From positions 3,578,664-3,642,663 of the forward strand of contig CP030158.1 in the NCBI GenBank assembly GCA_003285105.1: a stretch of 64,000 nt of DNA. The letters run 5' to 3'. Of this stretch, positions 35,701-43,507 are shown piece by piece; within the stretch, counting starts at the first letter, position 1, and each line of letters begins with the position of its first letter. The position numbers and the translations under genes were made by a program. The stretch is from Roseithermus sacchariphilus (lineage in GTDB: Bacteria; Bacteroidota; Rhodothermia; Rhodothermales; MEBIC09517). The notes under the pieces were generated by a model, which was given only the letters and a program-made list of their open reading frames with translations, was not told the origin of the DNA and did not search any database.

Positions 35701-36046
35701 GCGGCTCCAGCGTGTCGAAGAGCGCTCCGTCGAAGGTGCCGTCTCCCGTGGTATAGCGCGACGTGTCCGGCTGGAACTCGACGCGCAGCGCGACCACGTG
35801 CAGCGTGGGCGGCGCCGGCTGCCGCAGCGGCGTTGCCGCCCCGGCGGGCGGTAGCATCTCCCGGAGCGCCCGCTGCAACTGCACCACCTCCGCCGACAGG
35901 CGAGGCGCCGGGCGGGGAGGTGCGTCCTGCGCCCGGGCCGCGAGGGCGCCGTACCCACAGAGCAGCAGACCGCACAGGGCGCCACGCCAACCGGACCACC
36001 GGCCCCGTCGCCTCCCGTGCGGCCGGTGGCCGGTCAGACTACCCAA
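32795..36046 (-). CDS. T9SS-secreted M6-like protein with inactive zinc motif
   Basis: 1083 residues; the only upstream start in frame is TTG at 36046, followed by a plausible signal peptide (GALCGLLLCGYGALAARAQ). The first half resembles M6 (immune-inhibitor-A-like) proteases: the ALGVPDLFD segment and GGILIWHVDE plus RRGLDLEEADG are family features. However, the HExxH motif expected just before LGVPDLFD reads ASLFN (residues 297-301), so zinc binding should be lost. The second half is propeller-like (blades with LADLDDDGRLDVLATYGAW). The final 80 residues are a type A T9SS sorting domain: FNWPNPIRDGRTFIRL through SGIYVARVRF to AVIR. It is probably exported by T9SS and displayed as a non-proteolytic binding protein. 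Confidence 0.85.
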   Translation of the reverse strand: MGSLTGHRPHGRRRGRWSGWRGALCGLLLCGYGALAARAQDAPPRPAPRLSAEVVQLQRALREMLPPAGAATPLRQPAPPTLHVVALRVEFQPDTSRYTTGDGTFDGALFDTLEPRIDPLPHDAAYFQAHLDFLEHYVATVSDGQTQLTTHLIPEVVRVSRPMGAYSPTGPEADSDAELARLAALVEEAWTLADRQSGFDPSGLDPERTVFLLFHAGVGRDIELTGTTFDRTPEDLPSLFFDEGALQRLLGGRLPGFKGRPVDHTMLIPRTETRRAYDFIQDQPFLAEISINGLLAASLFNALGVPDLFDTAGQQSAIGPFGLMDPYGFFAFNGLFPPEPSAWTRYYLGWADPVTLDFDAPGTHVLDAVAGPGGGIARAAISDAEYFLIENRYRDPTGEGLVMQVWQDGVVTEQRVTNGDETFNSLDVSGFIGGVVVGANTYDWALPGGLDEDGNELNGGILIWHVDERVLAAGLAANRVNADPARRGLDLEEADGAQDLGRPNLNPLGPEFDRGSPFDFWYEGNPVRVITAGGREIRLYQNRFGPDTYPSTSTNDGGPSFLVLEGFSAPGPTMTFAFRREEAAGIAVDAVLDGQDVGATATGGAVGWWPAADGPAVLVYRGATPPDTGAALIALRADGQRRLDAGEDVVFAVDADERLVWVERATGTHAVVRWAAAVGGPVSTVEVPLPEAVQDARLEPPLVAGGRRLYVVARTEQGGRLLALEVDAGGAATAEVLDAAPVEDVRTLAMTPGGPAVAGGRGARVGESAWTYDLPWTGDALPHDWNVGQLVVGEEDGRPLGVLPVVNEAVLVWLLPDETVRMVDVRTVLDAPGALTRYPLLADLDDDGRLDVLATYGAWLVAFTQGGAVVDGFPMALPAAAVTQPLVARFPGRARGSVLVGLLDGSVYAADIGGRERAVPGFPLAVGARLTATPLLVEDRLLAVAEGGMLRAWRFEDAPTAVWAQLYGSPRHDSYRSPDTAPPSAAEGGLLPEADVFNWPNPIRDGRTFIRLRPAARGRAEITIVDLAGSLVEAITIEDVPAGVPTEVLWQTDAASGIYVARVRFTADDGASVTRLITMAVIR

Positions 36047-36099
36047 GGCAACCCCTCTGTGCGTAACGTCGGTGTCGTGCGTGAAGCCATGGCGCGAAC

Positions 36100-36165
36100 G
36101 GCAGGCGGCGAAAGGCAGACGGCGAAGGACAGCCGGGACGACCCCTCGCCACGCTGCCCTTCGCC
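36100..36165 (-). repeat. Heptad repeat with intercistronic hairpin between porV and the M6-like gene
   Basis: Five 7-mers on the + strand (GGCAGGC, GGCGAAA, GGCAGAC, GGCGAAG, GACAGCC; 36100-36134) form a third heptad locus. The last part, GGCGAAGGACAGC (36121-36133), pairs with GCTGCCCTTCGCC (36153-36165), 12 of 13 bases, across 19 nt. The hairpin lies in the 147-bp gap between the two genes and has no U run, so it may stabilise RNA or reduce read-through rather than terminate fully. Confidence 0.55.
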
Positions 36166-36193
36166 GGTCCTTCCTCGATCGGATACGGCTGCC

Positions 36194-37372
36194 TTACCGC
36201 GTGAAGTTCAGCAGCAAGGAGAACCGCATCGTGTTCGAGAGCGGGTGGTCCTCCTCCAGCGCATAGATGTAGGAGAAGTCCACGCCCACGATGTTCCACC
36301 GGATGCCCGCGCCGAAGGTGAGGAACTGGCGGTTGCCGTTGTACGGGTTCTCGTAGAAGTACCCGGTGCGGATGGCGAAGAGGTTGTTGTACCAGTACTC
36401 CAGCCCCGTGCCGATGGTCATCTGATCCAGCACCGAGAGCGTCTGGTACTCCGCTTCCTCCTCGCTGAAGGCGTTGGTGCGCACGTCGATGGAGCGCCAG
36501 GAGGAGAAGATCGCCTGATACCAGGGGTCCGCCCGCGAGACGCCGGACGTGTCGACGTCCACGTTGATGAGCATCTTGTTGAAGTCGTTGGCGAACGTCA
36601 GGCGGTTGTACTCGTCGAAGTCGAACGTGAAGGCATACCCGAAACGCAGGTTGGTCGGGATCGGGTCGCTCTGTTCGCTGTCGGAGTACTGGATCTTCGG
36701 CCCCATGTTGGCCAGGTTGAAGCCGGCCGAGAAGGTCGTCTGGATGTTGCCCAGCGCGAACGGCCGCGTGCGGTAGAGGCCGGCCAGGTCGAACCCGACC
36801 GAGACGCCCGCCTTCGTCTCCTGCGCGTCGACGCTCTGGCCCGGGGCGAGGTTCGAGTAGATCAGCCGGAGGCCGCTGCCCAGGGCGAACTGCTCGTTCA
36901 CGTTGAAGCCGAAGGAGCCGCCCAGGGCGAGGTCGTAGGATTTGAACTCCCCGCAGGGGTTGTTCTGGGCGTCCCGGCATTCGTGCCGGCCCAGGTTGAG
37001 GTAGGTCACCTGCCCGCCGAACGTCCCGAGGCCGGGCACGTGGTAGCGGCCGACGAGGTACTCGTAGTACAGGTCGGCGTTGAACTCGGGCAGCCAGTTG
37101 GAGTGCGTCAGCGAGGCCTCCACGCCGCGCTGGAAGGCCAGGCCGGCGGGGTTCCAGAAGACGCCGTAAGCGTTGTCGGCGAGGGCCACGCCGGCGTTGC
37201 CCATGCCGGCGGAGCGGCTGTCGGGCTCGATCTGCAGGAACACCACGGCGGCCCCCCCGATCTGGGCTCGGGCCGGCGTCGCGAGCGCAGCCGCGCAGAG
37301 CACCGCCGCAAGGATCGTCAGGAGCGTCGACAGGCGGCGGCCCGCAGGCTGCCGGGACAGAGAGGTTCGCAT
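36194..37372 (-). CDS. porV: Type IX secretion outer-membrane protein PorV
   Basis: 392 residues from ATG at 37372, which opens the signal peptide (LLTILAAVLCAAALATPARA); the frame upstream to 37504 runs into porU. Family features of PorV/LptO (PF03687-like, FadL-related barrel) are clear: VVFLQIEPDSRSAGMGNAGV, LADNAYGVFWNPAGLAF, THSNWLPEFNADLYYEYLVG and the C-terminal ALEEDHPLSNTMRFSLLLNF ending in an aromatic residue. PorV receives cargo from the T9SS translocon and shuttles it to the PorU sortase. Its position directly downstream of porU (135-bp gap) is the usual Bacteroidota order. Confidence 0.93.
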   Translation of the reverse strand: MRTSLSRQPAGRRLSTLLTILAAVLCAAALATPARAQIGGAAVVFLQIEPDSRSAGMGNAGVALADNAYGVFWNPAGLAFQRGVEASLTHSNWLPEFNADLYYEYLVGRYHVPGLGTFGGQVTYLNLGRHECRDAQNNPCGEFKSYDLALGGSFGFNVNEQFALGSGLRLIYSNLAPGQSVDAQETKAGVSVGFDLAGLYRTRPFALGNIQTTFSAGFNLANMGPKIQYSDSEQSDPIPTNLRFGYAFTFDFDEYNRLTFANDFNKMLINVDVDTSGVSRADPWYQAIFSSWRSIDVRTNAFSEEEAEYQTLSVLDQMTIGTGLEYWYNNLFAIRTGYFYENPYNGNRQFLTFGAGIRWNIVGVDFSYIYALEEDHPLSNTMRFSLLLNFTR

Positions 37373-37507
37373 GGGATCACCGGAGGTATGAAGGGTTGGC
37401 GCCGCAGGGCGCCGTGCCAGGCGTTGCAGGAAGGTCATGTCGGTTCGAAGGATCGTCGGATGCATGTCAAGCGAAAGAGGTAGCAAATGCCGGACCAAGG
37501 CCACGCC

Positions 37508-40500
37508 TCAGCGAATGACGGCCAGCTTTTCGATGTGTTCGGAAACCTGCCGCTCGCCGTCGAGCCCCTCGACCTCGACGCGAACCTTGTAGAGGTAGAT
37601 GCCGGTTCCGAGGCGGTCGAAGTCCTCATCGAGCCCGTCCCATACGATCTGGACCGGCCCGGCCGAGAGGATCCGTTCCTCGTCGAGGGTACACACGGCA
37701 CGGCCGCTGAGGGTGTAGACGCGCACCTGCACCCGGGCGGGCGTGCCCGGCGGCTGGTTGTGTTCGAAGACGAAGCGGGTGGGGCCGGTCGTGGGATTCG
37801 GGTAGTTGTACACGTTGGCGACCCGCAACACCTCATCCTCGGCCACGACGTACTCCAGCTCGGCCGTCGATGAGTTGTTGAGCACGTCCCAGACGCGCAC
37901 GGAGAGGGTGTTCAGGCCCAGGGGCTGCTCCCGCAGGCGCCATCGCACCGTCCCGCGCTGGTACGAGTCCGGCTCGCTGCGGAAGGCGCTGCTCAGATCG
38001 ACGGCGTCGTTTTCCGCGCCGTTGACGACGAGCAGCATCTCGTGCCCCACCCCGGCGCCGACGGTGTTGATGCCGCTCTCGTCGAAGAGCTTCACGATCA
38101 GCTCGGGCTCGCGCGTGGTGAGGCCGCCGGAGACGAACGTCGTGTCGTTGAGGAACAGGGCAATCTGTGGCCCTTCGGCATCGTCCGGGGGCCGGTCGGA
38201 CGTCCCGCCGACGACCACGCGCTCGGAATGGCCGATGGCCTGCGCCCCCGGCGCCGCGGCGTAGAGCGCGACCCGCCCCGGCTGGTTGCTGTAGGAAATA
38301 TCCTTCGGGACGACGAAGGTGGCCTCGAAGCGGCCATCCCGTGCGGTCACCTCCCCACGCCAGATCAGGTCCTCCTGCACCACGTAGTAGTCGGTCGGCA
38401 TGAACCGGCGATAGGGCAGCGGCACGCGACGCTCGGCATCGAAGACGGTGAGGCTGACGGTGCCGTTGAACCCGGGATCCGGCGTGCCGTCCGGGGTGCG
38501 CACCTCCCCGCGGAGCGTGACGCGGTCCAGCGCCCGCAGGGGGGCCGGCGCCTCGTCCACCGCCGTGCCGTTGACGTCCGTGAGGGCGGCCCGGTAGGCA
38601 GGCAGGCCCAGCCGCAGCGTCGGGTCGCCGAGCAGGTTGAACTTCCGGTTGTTGCCCTGCAACCCGACGGTGGTGTTCTTGGTCAGCCGCAACGCATCGC
38701 CCAGGCGCCGGGGAAGGCCGTTCTCCTCACGCCGGAACAGTTCGCGGTTGAGTTGCAGGTTCAGTCCGGTGTTCAGGGTCGTGGTGCTGCTGGAGGTATA
38801 GACCAGGCGGACGGTGGTCATCAGCGACACGGCTCCCCCGTTGGGGTTCAGGATCAGCGCCTCCGCCCCGCTCTGCTCGTTGTTCATGTCCCACCGGCCG
38901 AAGGAGCAGGTGGCCGTCACGAAGATCGTCAGGTGGTCGTAGTTATCCAGGCTCCAGGCATCCTCGCGCGTGAAGAGCTCCTCGTCGGCCAGGCCGGCGG
39001 GGCCGCCGTGCCCGCTGTAGTTGAACAGCAGCGCCCCCTCCTCCAGCGTCGCCCGGATCTGGGCCTTCGCCTCGGGGAAACGCCATCCGTTGAGGTAGAC
39101 CCGGTTGTACGAAGGCGTGTAGATCTTGCGGAGGTTCAGGTCCCCGTGCTCGGCCCGCACGTAGGAGGCCACCGCATCGATGTTCTGGACATGAAGATCG
39201 TAATCCTTGTTCTCATCGGACCGCGCCTTGCCGTCGTCGGCCACGAAGACGTAGTTGCTCCGCCAGCTCCCGTACGTCGCCTCGCTCTCGTAGTGTTTGA
39301 TCTTCTCCACGACGAGGCGGGCTTCCTCGACGGTCTGCACCGGGAACCGTCCGATGCCGATGTCCACCCGCTCGCAGACGTACCCGGAGGGGGCGCAGAA
39401 GTCGCGCGTGTAGGGCCAGAGGCCTTCGGCGTCGTCGAGCAGGCCGAAGTAGTCGTCGCTGGTGTAGGAGTGATCCGGGTCGAACGTCTCCTCGGTCTGG
39501 TAGGGAAAGATCCAGTTGGTCAGTTCCGCCTGCTCGCCGGTCAGCCCCCGGTAGTCGAAGTGGCCGTCGCCAAAGAGCAGGGCATAGCGCAGCAGCCGCT
39601 CCTCGTCCGGGGCGCGGTCGTAGAGGAACTTGAAGTAGTCCCGCACGGCCCGCATGTCCGGCACGCCGCCGGAGAATTCGTTGTAGATCTGATCGATGCG
39701 GGTGACCAGCACCTCCAGGCCCTCCTGGCGGCGGTGCTCGGCCAGATCCCGTGCGGCGTCCAGGAACGGCTCCGGGGCGACGATCACGAAATCGGGGTAG
39801 CCGTCGAGGCCGTGCAGGTTCTGATTCGCCACGGCTGCGGCAGCGCCGGCGTCCACGCTGCGAATGAGCGGGCTGCTCTCGACGAAGGCGACGAGCTCGC
39901 GCGGAGTGGCGGGGTCCGTCACGGTCACCTGCACGCGGTACCCGCCGCTGCCGGACTGCACGCCGAGGCGGCGAACGGTGCCGGGATCGGTCACGTCCCA
40001 CACCTGCGGCGGCTGCGTGAAGCCCGCCAGCACGAACTCCAGCGTCCCGGTCGCCCCGCCGGGCGTGGCGAAGCGGAGGTAGCCGTCGGCCGCCGTGAGC
40101 GCCTGCGGATACACCACCCGGAGCCAGTCCAGCGCCGCCTTCGGCTGGTTGATCTGCTCCTGCAGGCGCATCGTCAGATGCAGCGCCGCCCCGGCACCGA
40201 CGGTCTGCGTAAAGCGCTGCTCGGCCGGCGCGGCCGACGGATCTTCCGTCCCGCGTCCGATGATGGGGGCATCGACCGAGGCCAGTTCGGTTCCGTTCGA
40301 CTCGAAGAAGACGCGGGCACGGGGGTTGGCCGCAATCGCGACCCGGGCATGGTAGCGGACCGTGCCGGCAGTCAGGCCGGGGGGACGGACGCCCTCCAGG
40401 ATGCGACGGACACCGCCGGCTTCGATGGTCGTGCTGACCCAGGTCAGGCCGGTGCCCTCCCCTTCCCCTTCCGGCGCCCACATGTACTCGTCCAGATCGA

Positions 40501-41551
40501 CGACGTACCGCCCGTCGACCGTCGTGTAGATCGCCGTCGGGGAGGCACCCGGAAAGGGCGTGTCGGCGACCCGCCGCCCGTCGGTCGCGTCGATCTTCAG
40601 GAAGTAGACGTTTTCGTTGGAAAAGGGATGGACGTAGTGCACCCAGGCCCCCTCGCCGGAGTTCTCGTCCACCTCATAGGTCCACCCCCGTGGGCCGGCG
40701 GCGTAGAAGAGCAGCACGTCACCGGCGTCGAACGAACCGTCTCCGCCGCCGCGCACCAGCACGGGGTTCTCGACGAGGTCGGCCGGGCGAGGGGCCCCGT
40801 TGAGCGCCGGGAGCGGCCGTCCGCCGTTGCCGTAAATCTTCAGGTGATTCGGCTCGATGCTGCCGGGCGAGAGGCCCAGCTGGCTGAGGACGTCCCGGTC
40901 GATCCGGTAGAGTCCGGCTTCCGTGACGGGCAGCTTGAAGATCTGCCCGTCGGCCAGGACGCTCCGGGTAACGGCGAGGTGGGGATTGGTGCGGGAGGCC
41001 TCCAGACGGGTTGCCGCCCTCGTGTCGTCGGTCTGCGCCGCACCGGTTTCGACCACCACCACCAGGCGGCGATACCGGCGGACGGCGCGGCGGGCGGCAT
41101 CGTAGGCCAGCAGCCGGGCCTGCAGCGTCGCCACCGGCCGCCGGCGATGCAGCCCGACGTCCGCCAGCGTCACCAGCGGGCGCGAGAGCGCCGCCAGCAG
41201 CGTGTCGGTGCCGGCGGCGGGAGGCAGCACCAGCTCGTCGTACTCCGCCGCCTCGATGCGCACCGGGGGCAGGACGGCGCGCGGCAACGTCACCAGCTCC
41301 GCCACGTCGAACACACCGCCCGTAGCAGCCCGGGCGAAGGCCTCGTCGAAGGCCGTGGCCCCGGTCGAGTCCTGCACGGCACGGAGCGAAAGCGACCAGG
41401 CCACCGTGATCTCGTAGCGCTGTGCGCCCTCCGGCGACGGCAGCGGCTGCACCCGGGCCACCTGGGCAGCGGCCGGGAAGGCCGTCACCACCAGCGCCAG
41501 CGCAGGCACGAGGAAACGGGGAAGCAGCATCGGGCGGCGAGGGTTACGCAT
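37508..41551 (-). CDS. porU: Type IX secretion system sortase PorU
   Basis: 1347 residues from ATG at 41551 (ATG 41530 is an alternative), with a signal peptide (PRFLVPALALVVTAFPAAAQ). The protein has the long N-terminal beta region typical of PorU (KLPVTEAGLYRIDRDVL; LKIYGNGGRPLPALNG) and a peptidase C25 gingipain-type domain with the catalytic His in FNYSGHGG (H848) and Cys in VTATCSFGRWD (C882). An Ig-like and sorting-type C-terminal domain ends it (YNYPNPTTGPTRF; GTGIYLYKV; AVIR). PorU removes the C-terminal signal of T9SS cargo and attaches A-LPS. The neighbouring M6-like gene encodes a likely substrate. Confidence 0.94.
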   Translation of the reverse strand: MRNPRRPMLLPRFLVPALALVVTAFPAAAQVARVQPLPSPEGAQRYEITVAWSLSLRAVQDSTGATAFDEAFARAATGGVFDVAELVTLPRAVLPPVRIEAAEYDELVLPPAAGTDTLLAALSRPLVTLADVGLHRRRPVATLQARLLAYDAARRAVRRYRRLVVVVETGAAQTDDTRAATRLEASRTNPHLAVTRSVLADGQIFKLPVTEAGLYRIDRDVLSQLGLSPGSIEPNHLKIYGNGGRPLPALNGAPRPADLVENPVLVRGGGDGSFDAGDVLLFYAAGPRGWTYEVDENSGEGAWVHYVHPFSNENVYFLKIDATDGRRVADTPFPGASPTAIYTTVDGRYVVDLDEYMWAPEGEGEGTGLTWVSTTIEAGGVRRILEGVRPPGLTAGTVRYHARVAIAANPRARVFFESNGTELASVDAPIIGRGTEDPSAAPAEQRFTQTVGAGAALHLTMRLQEQINQPKAALDWLRVVYPQALTAADGYLRFATPGGATGTLEFVLAGFTQPPQVWDVTDPGTVRRLGVQSGSGGYRVQVTVTDPATPRELVAFVESSPLIRSVDAGAAAAVANQNLHGLDGYPDFVIVAPEPFLDAARDLAEHRRQEGLEVLVTRIDQIYNEFSGGVPDMRAVRDYFKFLYDRAPDEERLLRYALLFGDGHFDYRGLTGEQAELTNWIFPYQTEETFDPDHSYTSDDYFGLLDDAEGLWPYTRDFCAPSGYVCERVDIGIGRFPVQTVEEARLVVEKIKHYESEATYGSWRSNYVFVADDGKARSDENKDYDLHVQNIDAVASYVRAEHGDLNLRKIYTPSYNRVYLNGWRFPEAKAQIRATLEEGALLFNYSGHGGPAGLADEELFTREDAWSLDNYDHLTIFVTATCSFGRWDMNNEQSGAEALILNPNGGAVSLMTTVRLVYTSSSTTTLNTGLNLQLNRELFRREENGLPRRLGDALRLTKNTTVGLQGNNRKFNLLGDPTLRLGLPAYRAALTDVNGTAVDEAPAPLRALDRVTLRGEVRTPDGTPDPGFNGTVSLTVFDAERRVPLPYRRFMPTDYYVVQEDLIWRGEVTARDGRFEATFVVPKDISYSNQPGRVALYAAAPGAQAIGHSERVVVGGTSDRPPDDAEGPQIALFLNDTTFVSGGLTTREPELIVKLFDESGINTVGAGVGHEMLLVVNGAENDAVDLSSAFRSEPDSYQRGTVRWRLREQPLGLNTLSVRVWDVLNNSSTAELEYVVAEDEVLRVANVYNYPNPTTGPTRFVFEHNQPPGTPARVQVRVYTLSGRAVCTLDEERILSAGPVQIVWDGLDEDFDRLGTGIYLYKVRVEVEGLDGERQVSEHIEKLAVIR

Positions 41552-41888
41552 CAACCTGATGGGCACGGAACGACCTGGCAGGGACGCGAAAGGCGAGCCA
41601 GAAACCGCGCTTAGCAGGTAGGAACAGAACGTTACGGATACGCTGTCTTCGTCATCACGGGGACGTCGCCGGAGGGGGGAGGCCGGACGGTCAGCGTGGC
41701 GTCGTAACCTTGCTCGATACGCAGATGCCGTTGCTAAGCGTGAAGGAAAAGAGGTGAGGCGTTAAGATAGGAGACGCCAGAGGATTCCACAAGAGCGTAT
41801 CGGCGGCGCCGGGTGGGGCTTAACACGCCCATCGTACCGGACCTCTCCCCGGCGGTTCCACCGGAAACCGACGATCCGGCTCGTCACC
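41552..41888 (-). promoter_or_regulatory. 337-bp gap upstream of porU with a candidate promoter
   Basis: On the minus strand, CTTG (41793-41790), a 20-bp spacer and TATCTTAA (41769-41762) make a fair match to the Bacteroidota TTTG/TAnnTTTG promoter. It would start transcription near 41755 and leave a leader of about 200 nt before porU. A 9-bp inverted pair CGCTTAGCA (41608) / TGCTAAGCG (41732) lies within that leader. No ORF, tRNA or repeat family was recognised here. Confidence 0.35.
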
Positions 41889-42593
41889 TCATTCCGGCAG
41901 GTCGCGCGGATTCTCCAGGGGTTCGATGCCGTGCTCGCGCAGGGTGTCCCGGATCGCGCTCAATGGTTGCAAGAGATCCGCGAGGCGCCGGCTGGCCTGC
42001 TCGATGTCCTCGATCGGCTGAAGGAGCGTCGGGTCGATCTCCATGACCCGGGCCAGTTCGAGCAGCAACTGGGCATTGCCGGAGATGATGGCCAGCGGGT
42101 TGTTGACCTCGTGATACACCGCCGAAACCCGCGTCCGCACCTGCCGGAGCAGCGTTTCCAGCTCCTCGATGCGTGCCCGGTCCTCTTGCTCTTGCTGATG
42201 CGCGCGCATGATCTCCAGTAGTTTGAAGGGCAGTTCTCGTTCCGGGTGGCGGAGGGTATCGAGGCGGATACGGTTGCCGGGGACGTCAGGACCGGCCGGG
42301 GCATCGTGGAGCCGGATCACCGGGATGGCCCGGGCCACCGGCATGGTACCCACCAGATCGTCGGCGGTGCCATCGGACAGGTCCGGGCGCGTCAGCACCA
42401 CGTCCACGGCCTCCGCATCCAGCCGCTGCCGCGCTGCGGCCACCGTGGGCGCGTGCACCACCCGCAGGCCCGGCACGCCGTCCAGGGCCTGCTCGATCCG
42501 GTCGGCCCGCTCCGGGTCGGACTCGACGAGCAGCACCGTGAGCCCCGCACGAGGCGAGGCGCCGGCGTTCCCATGAGGCGCGGCAGCGTTCAT
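41889..42593 (-). CDS. Degenerate receiver plus HisKA-like dimerisation domain, no ATPase
   Basis: 234 residues. Residues about 18-115 have the pattern of a response-regulator receiver (TVLLVESDPERADRIEQAL; VDVVLTRPDLSDG; IPVIRLHD), but the phospho-acceptor aspartate position reads Arg in VLTRPDL. After a coiled-coil-like helix (IMRAHQQEQEDRARIEELET), residues about 155-215 match a histidine-kinase dimerisation helix with an H-box VYHEVNNPLAIISGNAQLLL. The HATPase domain that normally follows is absent and the reading frame ends cleanly. It may act as a phosphotransfer or dimerisation partner of another kinase. It sits 11 bp after the MBL-fold gene and is probably co-transcribed with it. Confidence 0.72.
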   Translation of the reverse strand: MNAAAPHGNAGASPRAGLTVLLVESDPERADRIEQALDGVPGLRVVHAPTVAAARQRLDAEAVDVVLTRPDLSDGTADDLVGTMPVARAIPVIRLHDAPAGPDVPGNRIRLDTLRHPERELPFKLLEIMRAHQQEQEDRARIEELETLLRQVRTRVSAVYHEVNNPLAIISGNAQLLLELARVMEIDPTLLQPIEDIEQASRRLADLLQPLSAIRDTLREHGIEPLENPRDLPE

Positions 42594-42604
42594 CGACGTC
42601 GGCG

Positions 42605-43459
42605 TCAGCGTTCGGCCAGGGGGCGCCCGGCAACGGCCCGGATGCCCCGCTCGGTACGCTCCAGGTCCGCCACGGCCACATCGGGGTCGTGCTCGAAGAA
42701 GAGCTGCCAGCCGCCCTGTAGCGCCTGCTCCAGCAGCAACGCCTTCTCCTCCAGCGCCACCAGCGGCCGCACGTCATAGGCCATCCCCCAGGCCGGGGCC
42801 AGGTGGTGGGTGGTCGGCAACAGATCCGCCACGAAGACGAGCACGTCCTCCCCCGCCCCGATCTTCACGATCTGCTGGGCCTCGGTGTGGCCGTCCACGG
42901 TCATCACCTCGACGCCGGGCAGCAGCGGCCCCGGCCCCTCGACCAGGTGCAACTGGCCCGAGGCGGCCAGCGGCTCCAGCTTCTCGGCCAGGAACGAGCC
43001 CTTCTCCCGCGGATTCGGGTGCATCGCCCAGGACCAGTGGGCGGCCTGCACGTGGTACCGCGCCGACGGGAACGCCGGCACCAGCCGGTCCCCGACCCGG
43101 CGCGTGCCCCCGCCGGCATGGTCGAAGTGCAGGTGCGTCAGGATCACGTCGGTCACATCGGCGGCGGAGAATCCCGCCCCGGCCAGCGAGCGGTGCAGGT
43201 CACTGTGCGCGTGGTCGATGGCGAACAGGTCTGCGAAGCGATCGTCGTACGTGTCGCCGATGCCGGTGTCGATGAGCACGAGGCGGTCGCTGCTCTCCAG
43301 CAGCAGACAGCGCATGGCCAGCGTGATCCGGTTGCGCTCGTCCGGCGGCAGGCGGCGCGCCCACAGGGGCTTCGGCACAATGCCGAACATGGCCCCGCCG
43401 TCGAGCCGGAAGCGACCGGTTTCGAGGGTATGCAGGGTGTACGGACCGATACGGGTCAT
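42605..43459 (-). CDS. Metallo-beta-lactamase-fold hydrolase
   Basis: 284 residues. The zinc-binding signature THLHFDHAGG is intact (near residue 109), with further ligands in ARYHVQAAHWSW, VDGHTEAQ and FVADLLPTTHH, and an early VLIDTGIGD strand. These features match the glyoxalase II/quorum-quenching lactonase type of MBL hydrolase. The enzyme is cytoplasmic, with no signal. The substrate (lactone, thioester or other ester) cannot be inferred. It follows the LON-domain gene by 48 bp and precedes the pseudo-receiver gene by 11 bp. Confidence 0.88.
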   Translation of the reverse strand: MTRIGPYTLHTLETGRFRLDGGAMFGIVPKPLWARRLPPDERNRITLAMRCLLLESSDRLVLIDTGIGDTYDDRFADLFAIDHAHSDLHRSLAGAGFSAADVTDVILTHLHFDHAGGGTRRVGDRLVPAFPSARYHVQAAHWSWAMHPNPREKGSFLAEKLEPLAASGQLHLVEGPGPLLPGVEVMTVDGHTEAQQIVKIGAGEDVLVFVADLLPTTHHLAPAWGMAYDVRPLVALEEKALLLEQALQGGWQLFFEHDPDVAVADLERTERGIRAVAGRPLAER

Positions 43460-43507
43460 GGAAGACGGATTGGATTCAGAAGGGCGAGACGCCGGAAGCG
43501 ATGGGCC

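Noticed and set aside
41608-41740. A riboswitch in the porU leader
   Set aside because: The 9-bp inverted pair is the only structure seen. A 9-bp match over 337 bp is not rare by chance, and no known riboswitch core was recognised.
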